A stretch of DNA of 64,000 nt, from assembly GCA_963691835.1 (NCBI GenBank), contig OY829383.1, forward strand, positions 1,798,001-1,862,000, in the 5' to 3' direction. Positions 18,355 to 26,439 of the stretch are shown one piece after another. The notes beneath the pieces were generated by a model, which saw only the letters and a program-made list of their open reading frames with translations, was not told the DNA's origin and made no database searches. Each line of letters begins with the position of its first letter. Position 1 is the stretch's first letter. This DNA comes from G963691835 sp963691835. Its GTDB lineage: Bacteria; Pseudomonadota; Alphaproteobacteria; Thalassobaculales; Thalassobaculaceae. The position numbers and the translations under genes are program-made.

Positions 18355-21012
18355 ATGGAATCGACGGTCTTCGGGTTCATTTGGCGCTACAGCAAGCGAC
18401 AGCAGATCCTGGTTCTGTTCTTCACAATGCTGTCATTCCCGTTTCTGTATGTCTCCCTGGATCTGCCAAAAACCATCATCAACTTCCTCAAGGACGCGGT
18501 TGATAGCGCGGAAGTCCAGCCTGTCCTGCTTTGGGGCCAGTCCCTGGAGCCCAGCACGTACTTGCTGATGCTCTGCGGCGCCTTTCTGGCGCTGGTCTGC
18601 GTGAACGGCGCGTTCAAGTACTTCATCAACGTCTATCGCGGAAAGCTGGGAGAGCAGATGCTGCGGCGGCTGCGCTACGACCTTTACGCCCGGGTGCTGC
18701 GTTTCCCGCTTCCGCATTTCCGCAAGGTCAGCCAGGGCGAGATCATTCCGATGATCACCGCGGAGGTGGAACCGCTGGGCGGGTTCATCGGCGATGCGTG
18801 GGCGCTGCCCGCGTTCCAAGGCGGCACGCTGCTGACGATTTTGGTCTTCATGTTCGTGCAGGACCCGATCCTCGGGATCGCCGCCATCGCGCTCTACCCG
18901 ATGCAGGCCTACCTGATCCCGAAACTCCAGGCCAAGGTGAACGCGCTCGGCAAGCGGCGGATACGGGAAGTCCGCAAGCTGTCCGACCGAATCGGCGAAT
19001 CGATCGCCGGTGTACAGGAAATCCACGCCAACGACGGCGCCCGGCTGGCGCTGGCCAATTTCACCGACCGCATGGGCGAGATCTACGACATCCGGTACGA
19101 GATCTACCGCCGGAAGTTCTTCATCAAGTTTCTCAACAACTTCATCGCCCAGCTCACGCCCTTCTTCTTCTATTCAATCGGCGGCATGCTGGTCATGTGG
19201 GGGGACCTGACGTTCGGCGCCCTGGTCGCCATCTTGGCTGCCTACAAGGATCTCTCGGCCCCTTGGAAAGAGCTGCTGACCTACTACCAGCGTATGGCGG
19301 ACGCCAAGATCAAGTACGAGCAGGTGGTGGAGCAGTTCGATCCGCCGGGCATGCTGGAGGCCGACCTTCAAACCGCCGAGATCGAGGCGGATACGCGCCT
19401 CCTCGGACCCATCACCGCCGCCAATCTCGGGCTTCTGGACGAAGAAGGTCAGCCCGTGATCGAGGCGGCGAGCTTTACCGTGGAACCCGGTGAACGTGTG
19501 GCCATCGCGGGACCGAGCGGCGGCGGCAAGGATGCGCTGGCTCTCTTGCTGGCAAGGCTGCTGATGCCATCCAGCGGCGGCGTGAAGATCGGCGATGTGG
19601 ATATGACCAGCCAGGCGGAAGCCATCACGGGCCGTCGCCTCGGATATGTGGGACCCGCCGCCTTCGTCTTTTCGTCCTCAATCCGGGACAACCTTCTCAT
19701 CGGCGTCCGGCACAAACCGCTCACCGAAACAGCCTTGTCCGATGAGAAGAAGAGCTACCGGGACCGCCGTCTCTCCGAAGCCGCAGATGCCGGAAACTCC
19801 AGCGATGATCTTTTCCACGACTGGATTGACTACGAGTCGGTTGGCACAGAGCCGGGTGAGGCGTTTGAGGAGCGGCTGACAAGCTTGACCAGGATCGTGG
19901 ACCTGGAGGATGACGCCTACACCCTGGGCCTGCGCGGCACAATCGACCCCAAGACGATGGCCGAAACGGCGCAATGCATTCTGGACGCGCGGGGTCGGCT
20001 GCAGGAGCGGCTTGCGGAGGCCGGGCTTTCGGACCTGGTCGAGCCCTTCGATGAGAGCCGGTACAACGACAATGCCACCGTGGCGGAGAACCTTCTGTTC
20101 GGCACACCGGTTGGCAACGACTTCGATCTCGATCATCTGACGACGACACCGTATGTGGTGGAGATGCTGAAGAAGACCGGGCTGCGGGATGACTTCTTCC
20201 GGATCGGCCGGGAGCTGGCGGCCATGATGGTCGAGCTGTTCGCCGACTTGCCGCCGGATCACGAGTTCTTCTCCCAGTTCAGCTTCATCTCCTCCGACGA
20301 CTTGCCGGAGTTCCAGATCATGCTGGCCCGGGTAGAACGGCTCGGCGAGGACGGATTGTCCGCCGAAGACCGCGATCGCTTTCTTGCCCTGCCGTTTAAA
20401 CTGATCCCGGCCCGGCACCGCCTCGGACTGATCGAAGACGACATGAAGGCCCGCATCCTGACGGCCCGCGCCGAGTTCGCGAAAGGGCTGCCGGAGGCGC
20501 TCAAAGGGTCCCTCGAGTTCTTCTCCTCGGATGCCTACAACGCAGCCGCCTCGCTTCAGGACAACATCCTGTTCGGCAAGATCGCCTACGGCATGGCTGA
20601 CGCCTCCAGCCGCGTCGGCGAGGTGATGGCGGAAGTAATCGACGCGGAAGGGTTGCGGCCAACCGTGATCCGCATCGGCCTTGATTTCGAGGCCGGCACA
20701 GCGGGGTCCAGGTTGAGTGCCGCCCAACGCCAGAAGGTGGCATTGGCACGTGTTCTGCTGCGTCGGCCGGACGTGCTGATCATGAACGAGGCGACGGCCG
20801 CCCTCGATTCGGGCAGCCAGGCGAAGGTGTTGGACAACATCATGACGGAGATGGATGGCCGGTCTGTCGTTGCCGTCGTTCAACGGGCCAGCATGGCCAA
20901 GAGATTTGAGAAGACCATCGTCGTACAGGGCGGAAGGGTTGCCGAATCGGGTCTCACACCCGATCTCCTAGAGGACGGCACCGCACTTTCCGCCTTGATC
21001 GCCGAGGAATAG
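18355..21012 (+). CDS. ABC exporter-type protein with degenerate, insertion-bearing ATPase
   Basis: 885 residues, much longer than a 580-620-residue half-transporter. Residues 1-330 form a type I exporter membrane domain. The nucleotide-binding domain starts near 350. Walker A is GPSGGGKD (386-393), with Asp where Ser/Thr should follow the Lys; the Q-loop Gln is missing (YVGPAAFVFS). The signature is LSAAQRQK (787-794) instead of LSGGQ. Walker B is LIMNEATAALD, with Asn for the first Asp although the Glu is kept. The H-loop reads VVQRAS, so Gln replaces His. About 340 residues separate Walker A and signature, holding three similar stretches: SIRDNLLIG (442), TVAENLLFG (575) and SLQDNILFG (733). 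The protein may hydrolyse ATP poorly or serve as a regulatory ABC protein. It heads a unit with the cyclic-nucleotide-binding and methyltransferase genes. Confidence 0.85.
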   Translation: MESTVFGFIWRYSKRQQILVLFFTMLSFPFLYVSLDLPKTIINFLKDAVDSAEVQPVLLWGQSLEPSTYLLMLCGAFLALVCVNGAFKYFINVYRGKLGEQMLRRLRYDLYARVLRFPLPHFRKVSQGEIIPMITAEVEPLGGFIGDAWALPAFQGGTLLTILVFMFVQDPILGIAAIALYPMQAYLIPKLQAKVNALGKRRIREVRKLSDRIGESIAGVQEIHANDGARLALANFTDRMGEIYDIRYEIYRRKFFIKFLNNFIAQLTPFFFYSIGGMLVMWGDLTFGALVAILAAYKDLSAPWKELLTYYQRMADAKIKYEQVVEQFDPPGMLEADLQTAEIEADTRLLGPITAANLGLLDEEGQPVIEAASFTVEPGERVAIAGPSGGGKDALALLLARLLMPSSGGVKIGDVDMTSQAEAITGRRLGYVGPAAFVFSSSIRDNLLIGVRHKPLTETALSDEKKSYRDRRLSEAADAGNSSDDLFHDWIDYESVGTEPGEAFEERLTSLTRIVDLEDDAYTLGLRGTIDPKTMAETAQCILDARGRLQERLAEAGLSDLVEPFDESRYNDNATVAENLLFGTPVGNDFDLDHLTTTPYVVEMLKKTGLRDDFFRIGRELAAMMVELFADLPPDHEFFSQFSFISSDDLPEFQIMLARVERLGEDGLSAEDRDRFLALPFKLIPARHRLGLIEDDMKARILTARAEFAKGLPEALKGSLEFFSSDAYNAAASLQDNILFGKIAYGMADASSRVGEVMAEVIDAEGLRPTVIRIGLDFEAGTAGSRLSAAQRQKVALARVLLRRPDVLIMNEATAALDSGSQAKVLDNIMTEMDGRSVVAVVQRASMAKRFEKTIVVQGGRVAESGLTPDLLEDGTALSALIAEE

Positions 21013-21033
21013 GCGTATGGAAAGGACCGAGAC

Positions 21034-21492
21034 ATGAGCCTGGCCGAAGAGGTCGACCTGCTTCGCAAGATCCCGCTGTTCTCGAAGATCGAGCCGGCGA
21101 AGCTGAAGCTCCTCGCGTTCACGTCCGAACGTCTCGCCTATCAGGACGACCAGATTCTGTTCAGCCAGGGCGACAACGGAGATGCCGCCTACATCATCAT
21201 CGGCGGCGCCGCGGCCATCCTGATCGAGACCGAACAGGGACCGGTGGAGGTCGCCCGGCTTGGCAAGGGCGATGTCGTCGGCGAGATCGCGATCCTGTGC
21301 GACGTGCCGAGAACCGCGACGGTCCAGGCGAAGGAATCGCTGACCACGCTTAAGATCTCGAAGGATCACTTCTTCCGATTGGTGACCGACTTTCCGCAGA
21401 TCGCGGTTGAGATCATGCGGGAGCTTGCCGCCCGGCTGGAACGGACCAACGCGCAGCTCCGCCGCGCCGTGGAGGCCGCGAAAGCGAGCTGA
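21034..21492 (+). CDS. stand-alone cyclic-nucleotide-binding domain protein
   Basis: 152 residues forming essentially one CRP-type cNMP-binding domain. The phosphate-binding cassette reads GDVVGEIAILCDVPRTATVQA with the conserved Glu and Arg, so ligand binding looks competent. There is no DNA-binding helix-turn-helix; a helical tail (RELAARLERTNAQLRRAVEA) ends the protein. Lying 21 bases behind the ABC exporter gene, it is likely a small regulatory partner of that protein rather than a transcription factor; this is inferred from context. Confidence 0.85.
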   Translation: MSLAEEVDLLRKIPLFSKIEPAKLKLLAFTSERLAYQDDQILFSQGDNGDAAYIIIGGAAAILIETEQGPVEVARLGKGDVVGEIAILCDVPRTATVQAKESLTTLKISKDHFFRLVTDFPQIAVEIMRELAARLERTNAQLRRAVEAAKAS

Positions 21493-21543
21493 CGACGCCA
21501 TCTTCACGCCATCCAGGCCAAGAACGACCCCGGAGTACCGCCG

Positions 21544-22035
21544 GTGAGCCGACTAGACAGCGCGATCCGGCGCCTCAACGCACAGAAGTTGACCCTCGAA
21601 GCCGCCGTCGCGTCGGTGGCGGGCCTCAAAGGCCCTGTGCTGGAGATTGGCCTCGGCAACGGCCGGACCTACGATCATCTTCGGGAGACAGCGCCAGACC
21701 GGGACATCTGGGTCTTCGACCGCCAAGTCGCAGCGCACCCCGACTGCATCCCGCCGGAAGATCGAATGATCCTGGGCGATGTGCGGGAGACGCTCGCGGA
21801 TATGGCGAGACGGATCGGGGGCGAGACGGCCTTGGCCCATCTCGACATCGGGACGGGTGAGAAGGCGTCGAGCATGGCGCTGGCCGAGTCCCTTGCCCCA
21901 CTGATCGCGGCGCTGATGCGGCCCGGCGGGGTTCTGGTCTCGGACCAGCCGGTCACCGGACAGGGCTTCGCGCCCATCGCCCTGCCGGAGGGCGTGGCGG
22001 AGGGGCGGATCCATCTCTACCGCTTCTCGGGCTAG
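21544..22035 (+). CDS. small class I SAM-dependent methyltransferase-like protein
   Basis: 163 residues. The SAM-binding motif I reads VLEIGLGNGRTYDHL, followed by an acidic strand-2 end (IWVFDRQVAA) and a motif VLSD-like VLVSDQP segment. It is short for a methyltransferase, with little room for a substrate domain, so the substrate is unknown and activity uncertain. The GTG start at 21544 has a CCCGGAGT ribosome-binding site. It is the third gene of the ABC exporter unit and converges on lysE with a 4-base stop overlap. Confidence 0.7.
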   Translation: MSRLDSAIRRLNAQKLTLEAAVASVAGLKGPVLEIGLGNGRTYDHLRETAPDRDIWVFDRQVAAHPDCIPPEDRMILGDVRETLADMARRIGGETALAHLDIGTGEKASSMALAESLAPLIAALMRPGGVLVSDQPVTGQGFAPIALPEGVAEGRIHLYRFSG

Positions 22036-22682
22036 CCACGGCGCGCGTCCGGCCACGCGGCCCACAGACCGAGCCCCACAAGGATTGAGCCTGACACCCG
22101 GTCCTGAATGCGGCCCACAATCGGGTTGCGCTTCATCCAGTCCGCCGCAGCGTGCCCGGCCAGCGCGACCGCCGCGTCGCACGGCAATGCGGAGACGGTA
22201 ACGATCAGTCCGAAGATCGCGAGCTGAAGTGCGGCAGGCCCGGCCGCCGGGTCCACGAACTGAGGCAGGAACGCGACGAAGAAGAGGGCTGTCTTGGGGT
22301 TCAGAACCTCAACGACAACGCTCTCCATCAGAATGCGGCGTGCCGGCTTCTTGCCGTTGCCGACTTCCGCACCAACCGTTGCCGTCGTCGCAGCACCCGC
22401 CGCCATGAATGTCCGGACGCCCAGGTAAACGAGATAGGCGGCACCCAGGTATTTGAGGATCAGGTACCCGGTTGGGGAATACGCAATCAACGCCGACAGG
22501 CCCGCGACCGTGAGTGCCACATGGACCAGCGAGCCCAATGCCAGCCCCGCTGCAGCCACGAACCCGGCGCGCCATCCCTGGGAGATGCTGCGCGACATCA
22601 CATAGAAGTTGGACGGACCGGGCGAGATATTCAGAACCATCGCCGCCGTGGTGAAGAGGATCAGCGTCTCAAGGGTCGGCAC
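22032..22682 (-). CDS. LysE/RhtB family amino-acid exporter
   Basis: 216-residue inner-membrane exporter with about six hydrophobic segments. The family signature ISPGPSNFYVMSRSISQG follows the first helix, and LNPKTALFFVAFLPQFVDP is the conserved region after the loop. Start is GTG 22682, preceded by GGGAG; an in-frame extension to 22865 lies within the upstream gene and is not membrane-like. Family members export lysine, threonine, homoserine or related amino acids; the substrate cannot be assigned. Confidence 0.88.
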   Translation of the reverse strand: MPTLETLILFTTAAMVLNISPGPSNFYVMSRSISQGWRAGFVAAAGLALGSLVHVALTVAGLSALIAYSPTGYLILKYLGAAYLVYLGVRTFMAAGAATTATVGAEVGNGKKPARRILMESVVVEVLNPKTALFFVAFLPQFVDPAAGPAALQLAIFGLIVTVSALPCDAAVALAGHAAADWMKRNPIVGRIQDRVSGSILVGLGLWAAWPDARRG

Positions 22683-22698
22683 CGACTGTCTCCCGCAA

Positions 22699-23289
22699 TC
22701 AGGCCGACAACTCGGCCAGCGCCGCGTCGGTCGTCCGGATATCGGCGATGAGAGACATCGCCCGAAGGGCGGCCTCGTGCTGTTCCGCCGTCGCGGTTGA
22801 GCAGGCGTCGGCGACAACGGTCGTCTCCCACCCCCGGTCCGTCGCCTCCCGGACGGTGCTCTCAACGGCGTAGGCGGTCGACACGCCGGAGCAGTAGAGG
22901 CGCTGCGGCTTCAGGAGAAACAGGGATTCCGCCAGGGTCGAGCCGTGGAAGCCGCCGTTCCGGGTGTGGGTCACCACATGCTCCGATCCCTCAGGGCCGA
23001 GGCCGTCAACGAATTCGACACCCCAGGTGCCTTCGCGCCATGCCTCGTTCTCGATCCACTGCCGGAAGATCGGCGTGTTCGGCACCACATCGGCGAAGTC
23101 GGGACGGACGGCGAGGCGGACATGGACGATGGGAAGGCCTAAGGACCGGAACCCGGCGAACAGCCGCCGAGCGTTGGCCAACCGCGCCTCCCGCCATGTG
23201 TTCTCATCCGCGATCCCGATCTTGATCCGGCCGTCGGGATGGCAGTTCTCGTTCTGGTAATGCATCGCGATCAGCGCGGCTGCCGTCAT
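22699..23289 (-). CDS. isochorismatase-fold protein lacking the canonical catalytic triad
   Basis: 196 residues with the cysteine-hydrolase (isochorismatase) fold. Where catalytic members have an N-terminal IDMQNDF-type Asp, this protein has AMHYQNENCHPDG, with His in the Asp position. The catalytic Lys position in the KxRxxxF-type motif is occupied by His in THTRNGGFHGS. The nucleophile region reads GVSTAYAVEST, with Ala where TNxCV has Cys. So Asp-Lys-Cys appears replaced by His-His-Ala. It may be a non-catalytic or mechanistically different branch. ATG 23289 is favoured over 23322 because GAGGA precedes it and the longer form would start inside a hairpin. Confidence 0.78.
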   Translation of the reverse strand: MTAAALIAMHYQNENCHPDGRIKIGIADENTWREARLANARRLFAGFRSLGLPIVHVRLAVRPDFADVVPNTPIFRQWIENEAWREGTWGVEFVDGLGPEGSEHVVTHTRNGGFHGSTLAESLFLLKPQRLYCSGVSTAYAVESTVREATDRGWETTVVADACSTATAEQHEAALRAMSLIADIRTTDAALAELSA

Positions 23290-23313
23290 GGGTCGGTCCT
23301 CATGGAAGAGACG

Positions 23314-23354
23314 GAGAGGCAACGGGACGGTAGACGAGCCGTCCGTTGCCTCTC
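23314..23354 (-). terminator. strong hairpin downstream of cysS, candidate terminator
   Basis: A 12-bp perfect inverted repeat (23314-23325 with 23343-23354, arm GAGAGGCAACGG). It continues inward after one bulged G by 4 more base pairs around an 8-base loop. It lies between the cysS stop and the isochorismatase-like gene. No long U-run follows on the minus strand, so termination strength is uncertain. Confidence 0.6.
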
Positions 23355-23369
23355 AAGCCCTCTAACCGA

Positions 23370-24755
23370 CTAGGCCCGCTTCCAGGTGGTCCCGCCGGCC
23401 CCGTCCTCAAGCGCGATCCCTTGTTCGGCAAGGCTGTCGCGGATGCGGTCGGCTTCGGCGAAGTCCTTGGCCTTCCGGGCCGCGGCGCGGGCGGCGATCG
23501 CGGCTTCGATCTCCTCCGCACTTGGGCCGTCCGACGCCGAGGCATCACCCTGGAACCAAACCTCCGGATCAGAAGACAGCAGACCCATGATCGCCCCGGA
23601 TCCGAGCAATGCCGATTTGGCCGCCGCCTTCTCCGCGTCCGACTCCGCCCGGTTCAGCGTGCCCGCCAACTCATGAAGCCGGGCGATCGCCAACGGGGTG
23701 TTGAGGTCGTCCAACAGAGCGGCCATCACCGGTTCCGCAGGCTCGGATGGCGCGGCCTCAACGTCGCCTGCCCCCCGAAGCGCCTGATACAGGCGGTCCA
23801 GCCCTGCCCGCGCCTCCGCCAGTCCCTGCTTGGAGTAGTCCAGCGGCGCCCGGTAGTGGCCGGCCAGAAGTGCGAACCGGAGAACCTCCCCCGGCCAGTC
23901 GTCCAGCAGCTCGTGGACCGTGTAGAAGTTGCCGAGAGACTTCGACATCTTCTCGCCCTCAACCGTGACATAACCGTTATGCGCCCAGTACCGCGCCATA
24001 CTCGCGGTGCCGAACGCGCAGCGGGACTGGGCGATCTCGTTCTCATGGTGCGGGAAGATCAGGTCGAGGCCGCCCGCGTGGATGTCGAACTCCTCGCCGA
24101 GATACTCCCAACTCATGGCCGAGCACTCGATATGCCACCCTGGACGGCCGCGTCCCCAGGGACTGTCCCAGCCGGGTGTTCCGTCGTCCGAGGGCTTCCA
24201 CAGAACGAAGTCAGCCGGATCGCGTTTGAACGGGGCGGGATCGACGCGGGCGCCCGCGATCAGCTCATCCCGGTTCCGGCGGGACAGGGCGCCATAGGTA
24301 TCCATCGAGGGGACCGAGAACAGCACGTGTCCCTCTGCCGCATAGGCGTGACCGGCCTCGATCAGCCGCTCGGCGATCGTGATCATCTGCCGGATGTGAT
24401 CGGTGGCTCTGGGCTCCACGTCCGGCGGCAAGCAGCCGACCGCTGCCATGTCACCCTGATAGATGCCCATGGTGCCGGTGGTCAGCTCCCGGATATCGAT
24501 GCCGCGCTCGGCCGCGCGGGCGTTGATCTTGTCATCGATGTCCGTGATGTTCCGGACGTATGTCACGGTCGGATACAGCCGCTTCAGCACCCGGTAGAGC
24601 ACGTCGAACACGACCGCCGGGCGGGCGTTGCCGATGTGAGCTAAATCGTAGACGGTTGGCCCGCACGCATACATGCGCACGTGGGTCGGATCGAGGGGGA
24701 CGAAAACTTCCTTCTCACGCGTGAGCGTGTTGTGGATCACAAGGCTCGCAGTCAT
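23370..24755 (-). CDS. cysS: cysteinyl-tRNA synthetase
   Basis: Class I synthetase charging tRNA-Cys, cytosolic and essential. The 461-residue protein has CGPTVYDLAHIGN, giving the zinc Cys31 and the HIGN form of the HIGH motif (40-43). Further zinc-site residues follow in the IECSAMSWEYLG and HHENE regions, and GEKMSKSLGNF is the KMSKS loop. The C-terminal anticodon-binding helical domain is complete. It is on the same strand as gltX, separated by about 150 bases that contain only a short 5-bp hairpin near the start codon. Confidence 0.96.
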   Translation of the reverse strand: MTASLVIHNTLTREKEVFVPLDPTHVRMYACGPTVYDLAHIGNARPAVVFDVLYRVLKRLYPTVTYVRNITDIDDKINARAAERGIDIRELTTGTMGIYQGDMAAVGCLPPDVEPRATDHIRQMITIAERLIEAGHAYAAEGHVLFSVPSMDTYGALSRRNRDELIAGARVDPAPFKRDPADFVLWKPSDDGTPGWDSPWGRGRPGWHIECSAMSWEYLGEEFDIHAGGLDLIFPHHENEIAQSRCAFGTASMARYWAHNGYVTVEGEKMSKSLGNFYTVHELLDDWPGEVLRFALLAGHYRAPLDYSKQGLAEARAGLDRLYQALRGAGDVEAAPSEPAEPVMAALLDDLNTPLAIARLHELAGTLNRAESDAEKAAAKSALLGSGAIMGLLSSDPEVWFQGDASASDGPSAEEIEAAIAARAAARKAKDFAEADRIRDSLAEQGIALEDGAGGTTWKRA

Positions 24756-24904
24756 GGGGTTCGGCCCGAAAGGGCCCCTCCGGCGCAGGGTAACGGTGGG
24801 TGAAGACGCTCAGACGTGGCGTCGACAGCGCTCCGCCGCCGTGAACGCGGGCAAGGGCCGTCCGGATGTCGTCTTTGTCCAAACCACGGTCTTGGCTCCG
24901 CTCC

Positions 24905-26269
24905 CTACTGGCCGGTACCGGCCATCAGCCGCGAAAGCACCTCGTCGCGGCCGATGAGAGATAGCAGATCGCGGAGTTCCGGTCCATGCCGCTCCCCTGT
25001 CAGCGCCACCCGGATCGGCATGAAAAGATCCCGACCTTTGACCCCGGTTTTCTCCCGAATGGCACCGGTCCAGGCCTTCCAGGTCTCCGGTGTCCAGGTG
25101 TCTTCGGTCCACGGGCCATCGGGCAGAAACTCCACCGCCGCGTCGAGGACGGGCGCGTCCTCCGGACGCATCTCCCCTTCGACGGGCCCTTTCACGACGC
25201 GCCACCAAAGCTCGGTGTCGGCCATAACCTCCAGGTTGCCGCGAACCGCGTTCCAGAAAGCCGCGCCACCTTCGATACCAGCGGATGAGAGCCGGTCGGC
25301 AACCGCGTCGAACCCGGTCTCGTGCAGCAGCTTCGCATTCATTTGCCGCAACTCCGCCGGGTCGAACCGGGGGGTCGCCCGGCCGAACTTGGCGATGTCA
25401 AACTCAGCGGCGAGAGCGGCCATGTCGGGACGAACCTCGATCGGGTCAGACGTTCCGATCTTGGCCAAGAGGGATGTCAGCGCCATCGGCTCCAACCCCT
25501 CCTCCCGGAGGCTCTCGATCGACAGGCTGCCCAGGCGCTTTGAGAGGCCCTCCCCATCGGCACCGGCCAGCAGGGAGAGGTGGCCCATGGCCGGGACGGC
25601 CGCACCCAATGCCTCAAAGAGCTGCACCTGAGCCGCCGAATTGGTGACGTGATCCTCACCACGGAGGATGTGGGTAACCCCAAGCTCCGCATCGTCGACG
25701 ACAGAGGCGAGGGTGTAGATGGGCCGTCCGTCTGCGCGGATCAGGACCGGGTCGCTCAGGCTCGACATGTGGTGGCTTGCCTCGCCCCGTACGAGGTCGT
25801 CCCACCGGACCTCTTCATGGTTCAGAAGGAACCGCCAATGGGGCTGCTCCCCCGCGTCGAGACGGGCGGCCTTCTCGTCTTCGGTGAGTTTGAGGGCTCC
25901 CCGGTCATAGACTGGCGGGCGGCCAGCCGAAAGCTGCGCCTTCCGCTTCAGCGACAACTCCTCCGGTGTCTCCCAGCAAGGATAGAGACGACCAGAGGCC
26001 TTAAGCTTTTCCGCCGCGGCGTCATAGCGGTCCAGCCGGTCGGACTGCTTCGCGAACGTGTCCCAGTCCATGCCAAGCCAGGTGAGATCCCGCTCGATCG
26101 CCTCGGCGTATCGGGCCTCGGACCGCTCATCGTCGGTATCATCCAGGCGGAGCAGGAAACGGCCCCCCGCCGCCCGGGCGTAGAGCCAGTTCACGAGCGC
26201 CGTCCGAACATTGCCCACGTGGAGCAGGCCCGTAGGACTGGGCGCGAAGCGGACGAGAACGTCGGACAT
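24905..26269 (-). CDS. gltX: glutamyl-tRNA synthetase
   Basis: Class I synthetase of 454 residues charging tRNA-Glu. Alphaproteobacteria often use a non-discriminating form and have two paralogues. The N-terminus has RFAPSPTGLLHVGN (HIGH variant HVGN, 17-20), RLDDTDDERS, and EGLSKRLGSLS as the KMSKS loop. The C-terminal helical domain is present. Which of the two alphaproteobacterial GltX paralogues this is cannot be decided without comparison. Confidence 0.94.
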   Translation of the reverse strand: MSDVLVRFAPSPTGLLHVGNVRTALVNWLYARAAGGRFLLRLDDTDDERSEARYAEAIERDLTWLGMDWDTFAKQSDRLDRYDAAAEKLKASGRLYPCWETPEELSLKRKAQLSAGRPPVYDRGALKLTEDEKAARLDAGEQPHWRFLLNHEEVRWDDLVRGEASHHMSSLSDPVLIRADGRPIYTLASVVDDAELGVTHILRGEDHVTNSAAQVQLFEALGAAVPAMGHLSLLAGADGEGLSKRLGSLSIESLREEGLEPMALTSLLAKIGTSDPIEVRPDMAALAAEFDIAKFGRATPRFDPAELRQMNAKLLHETGFDAVADRLSSAGIEGGAAFWNAVRGNLEVMADTELWWRVVKGPVEGEMRPEDAPVLDAAVEFLPDGPWTEDTWTPETWKAWTGAIREKTGVKGRDLFMPIRVALTGERHGPELRDLLSLIGRDEVLSRLMAGTGQ

Positions 26270-26286
26270 GGGTCAACTCACTCCCG

Positions 26287-26317
26287 TTGACAGTCGGTCT
26301 TGTTGCACACCGATACC
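26287..26317 (+). promoter_or_regulatory. possible promoter upstream of the choline dehydrogenase-like gene
   Basis: A consensus TTGACA (26287-26292) is followed after 19 bases by GATACC (26312-26317), a weak -10. The gap 26270-26439 also contains an 8-base direct repeat GATCACGG 18 bases apart, which could be a regulator site. Support is weak. Confidence 0.3.
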
Positions 26318-26439
26318 CAAGGCGCGTTCGAAGATCACGGCAAATCGTCATGATCACGGAATCACTCTCCCGGTTGCTTGGCAGTTGCTTCGGACGGTGT
26401 TACCGGAGAGGTCTAAACACATCCCCGGAAGGACAGGCA

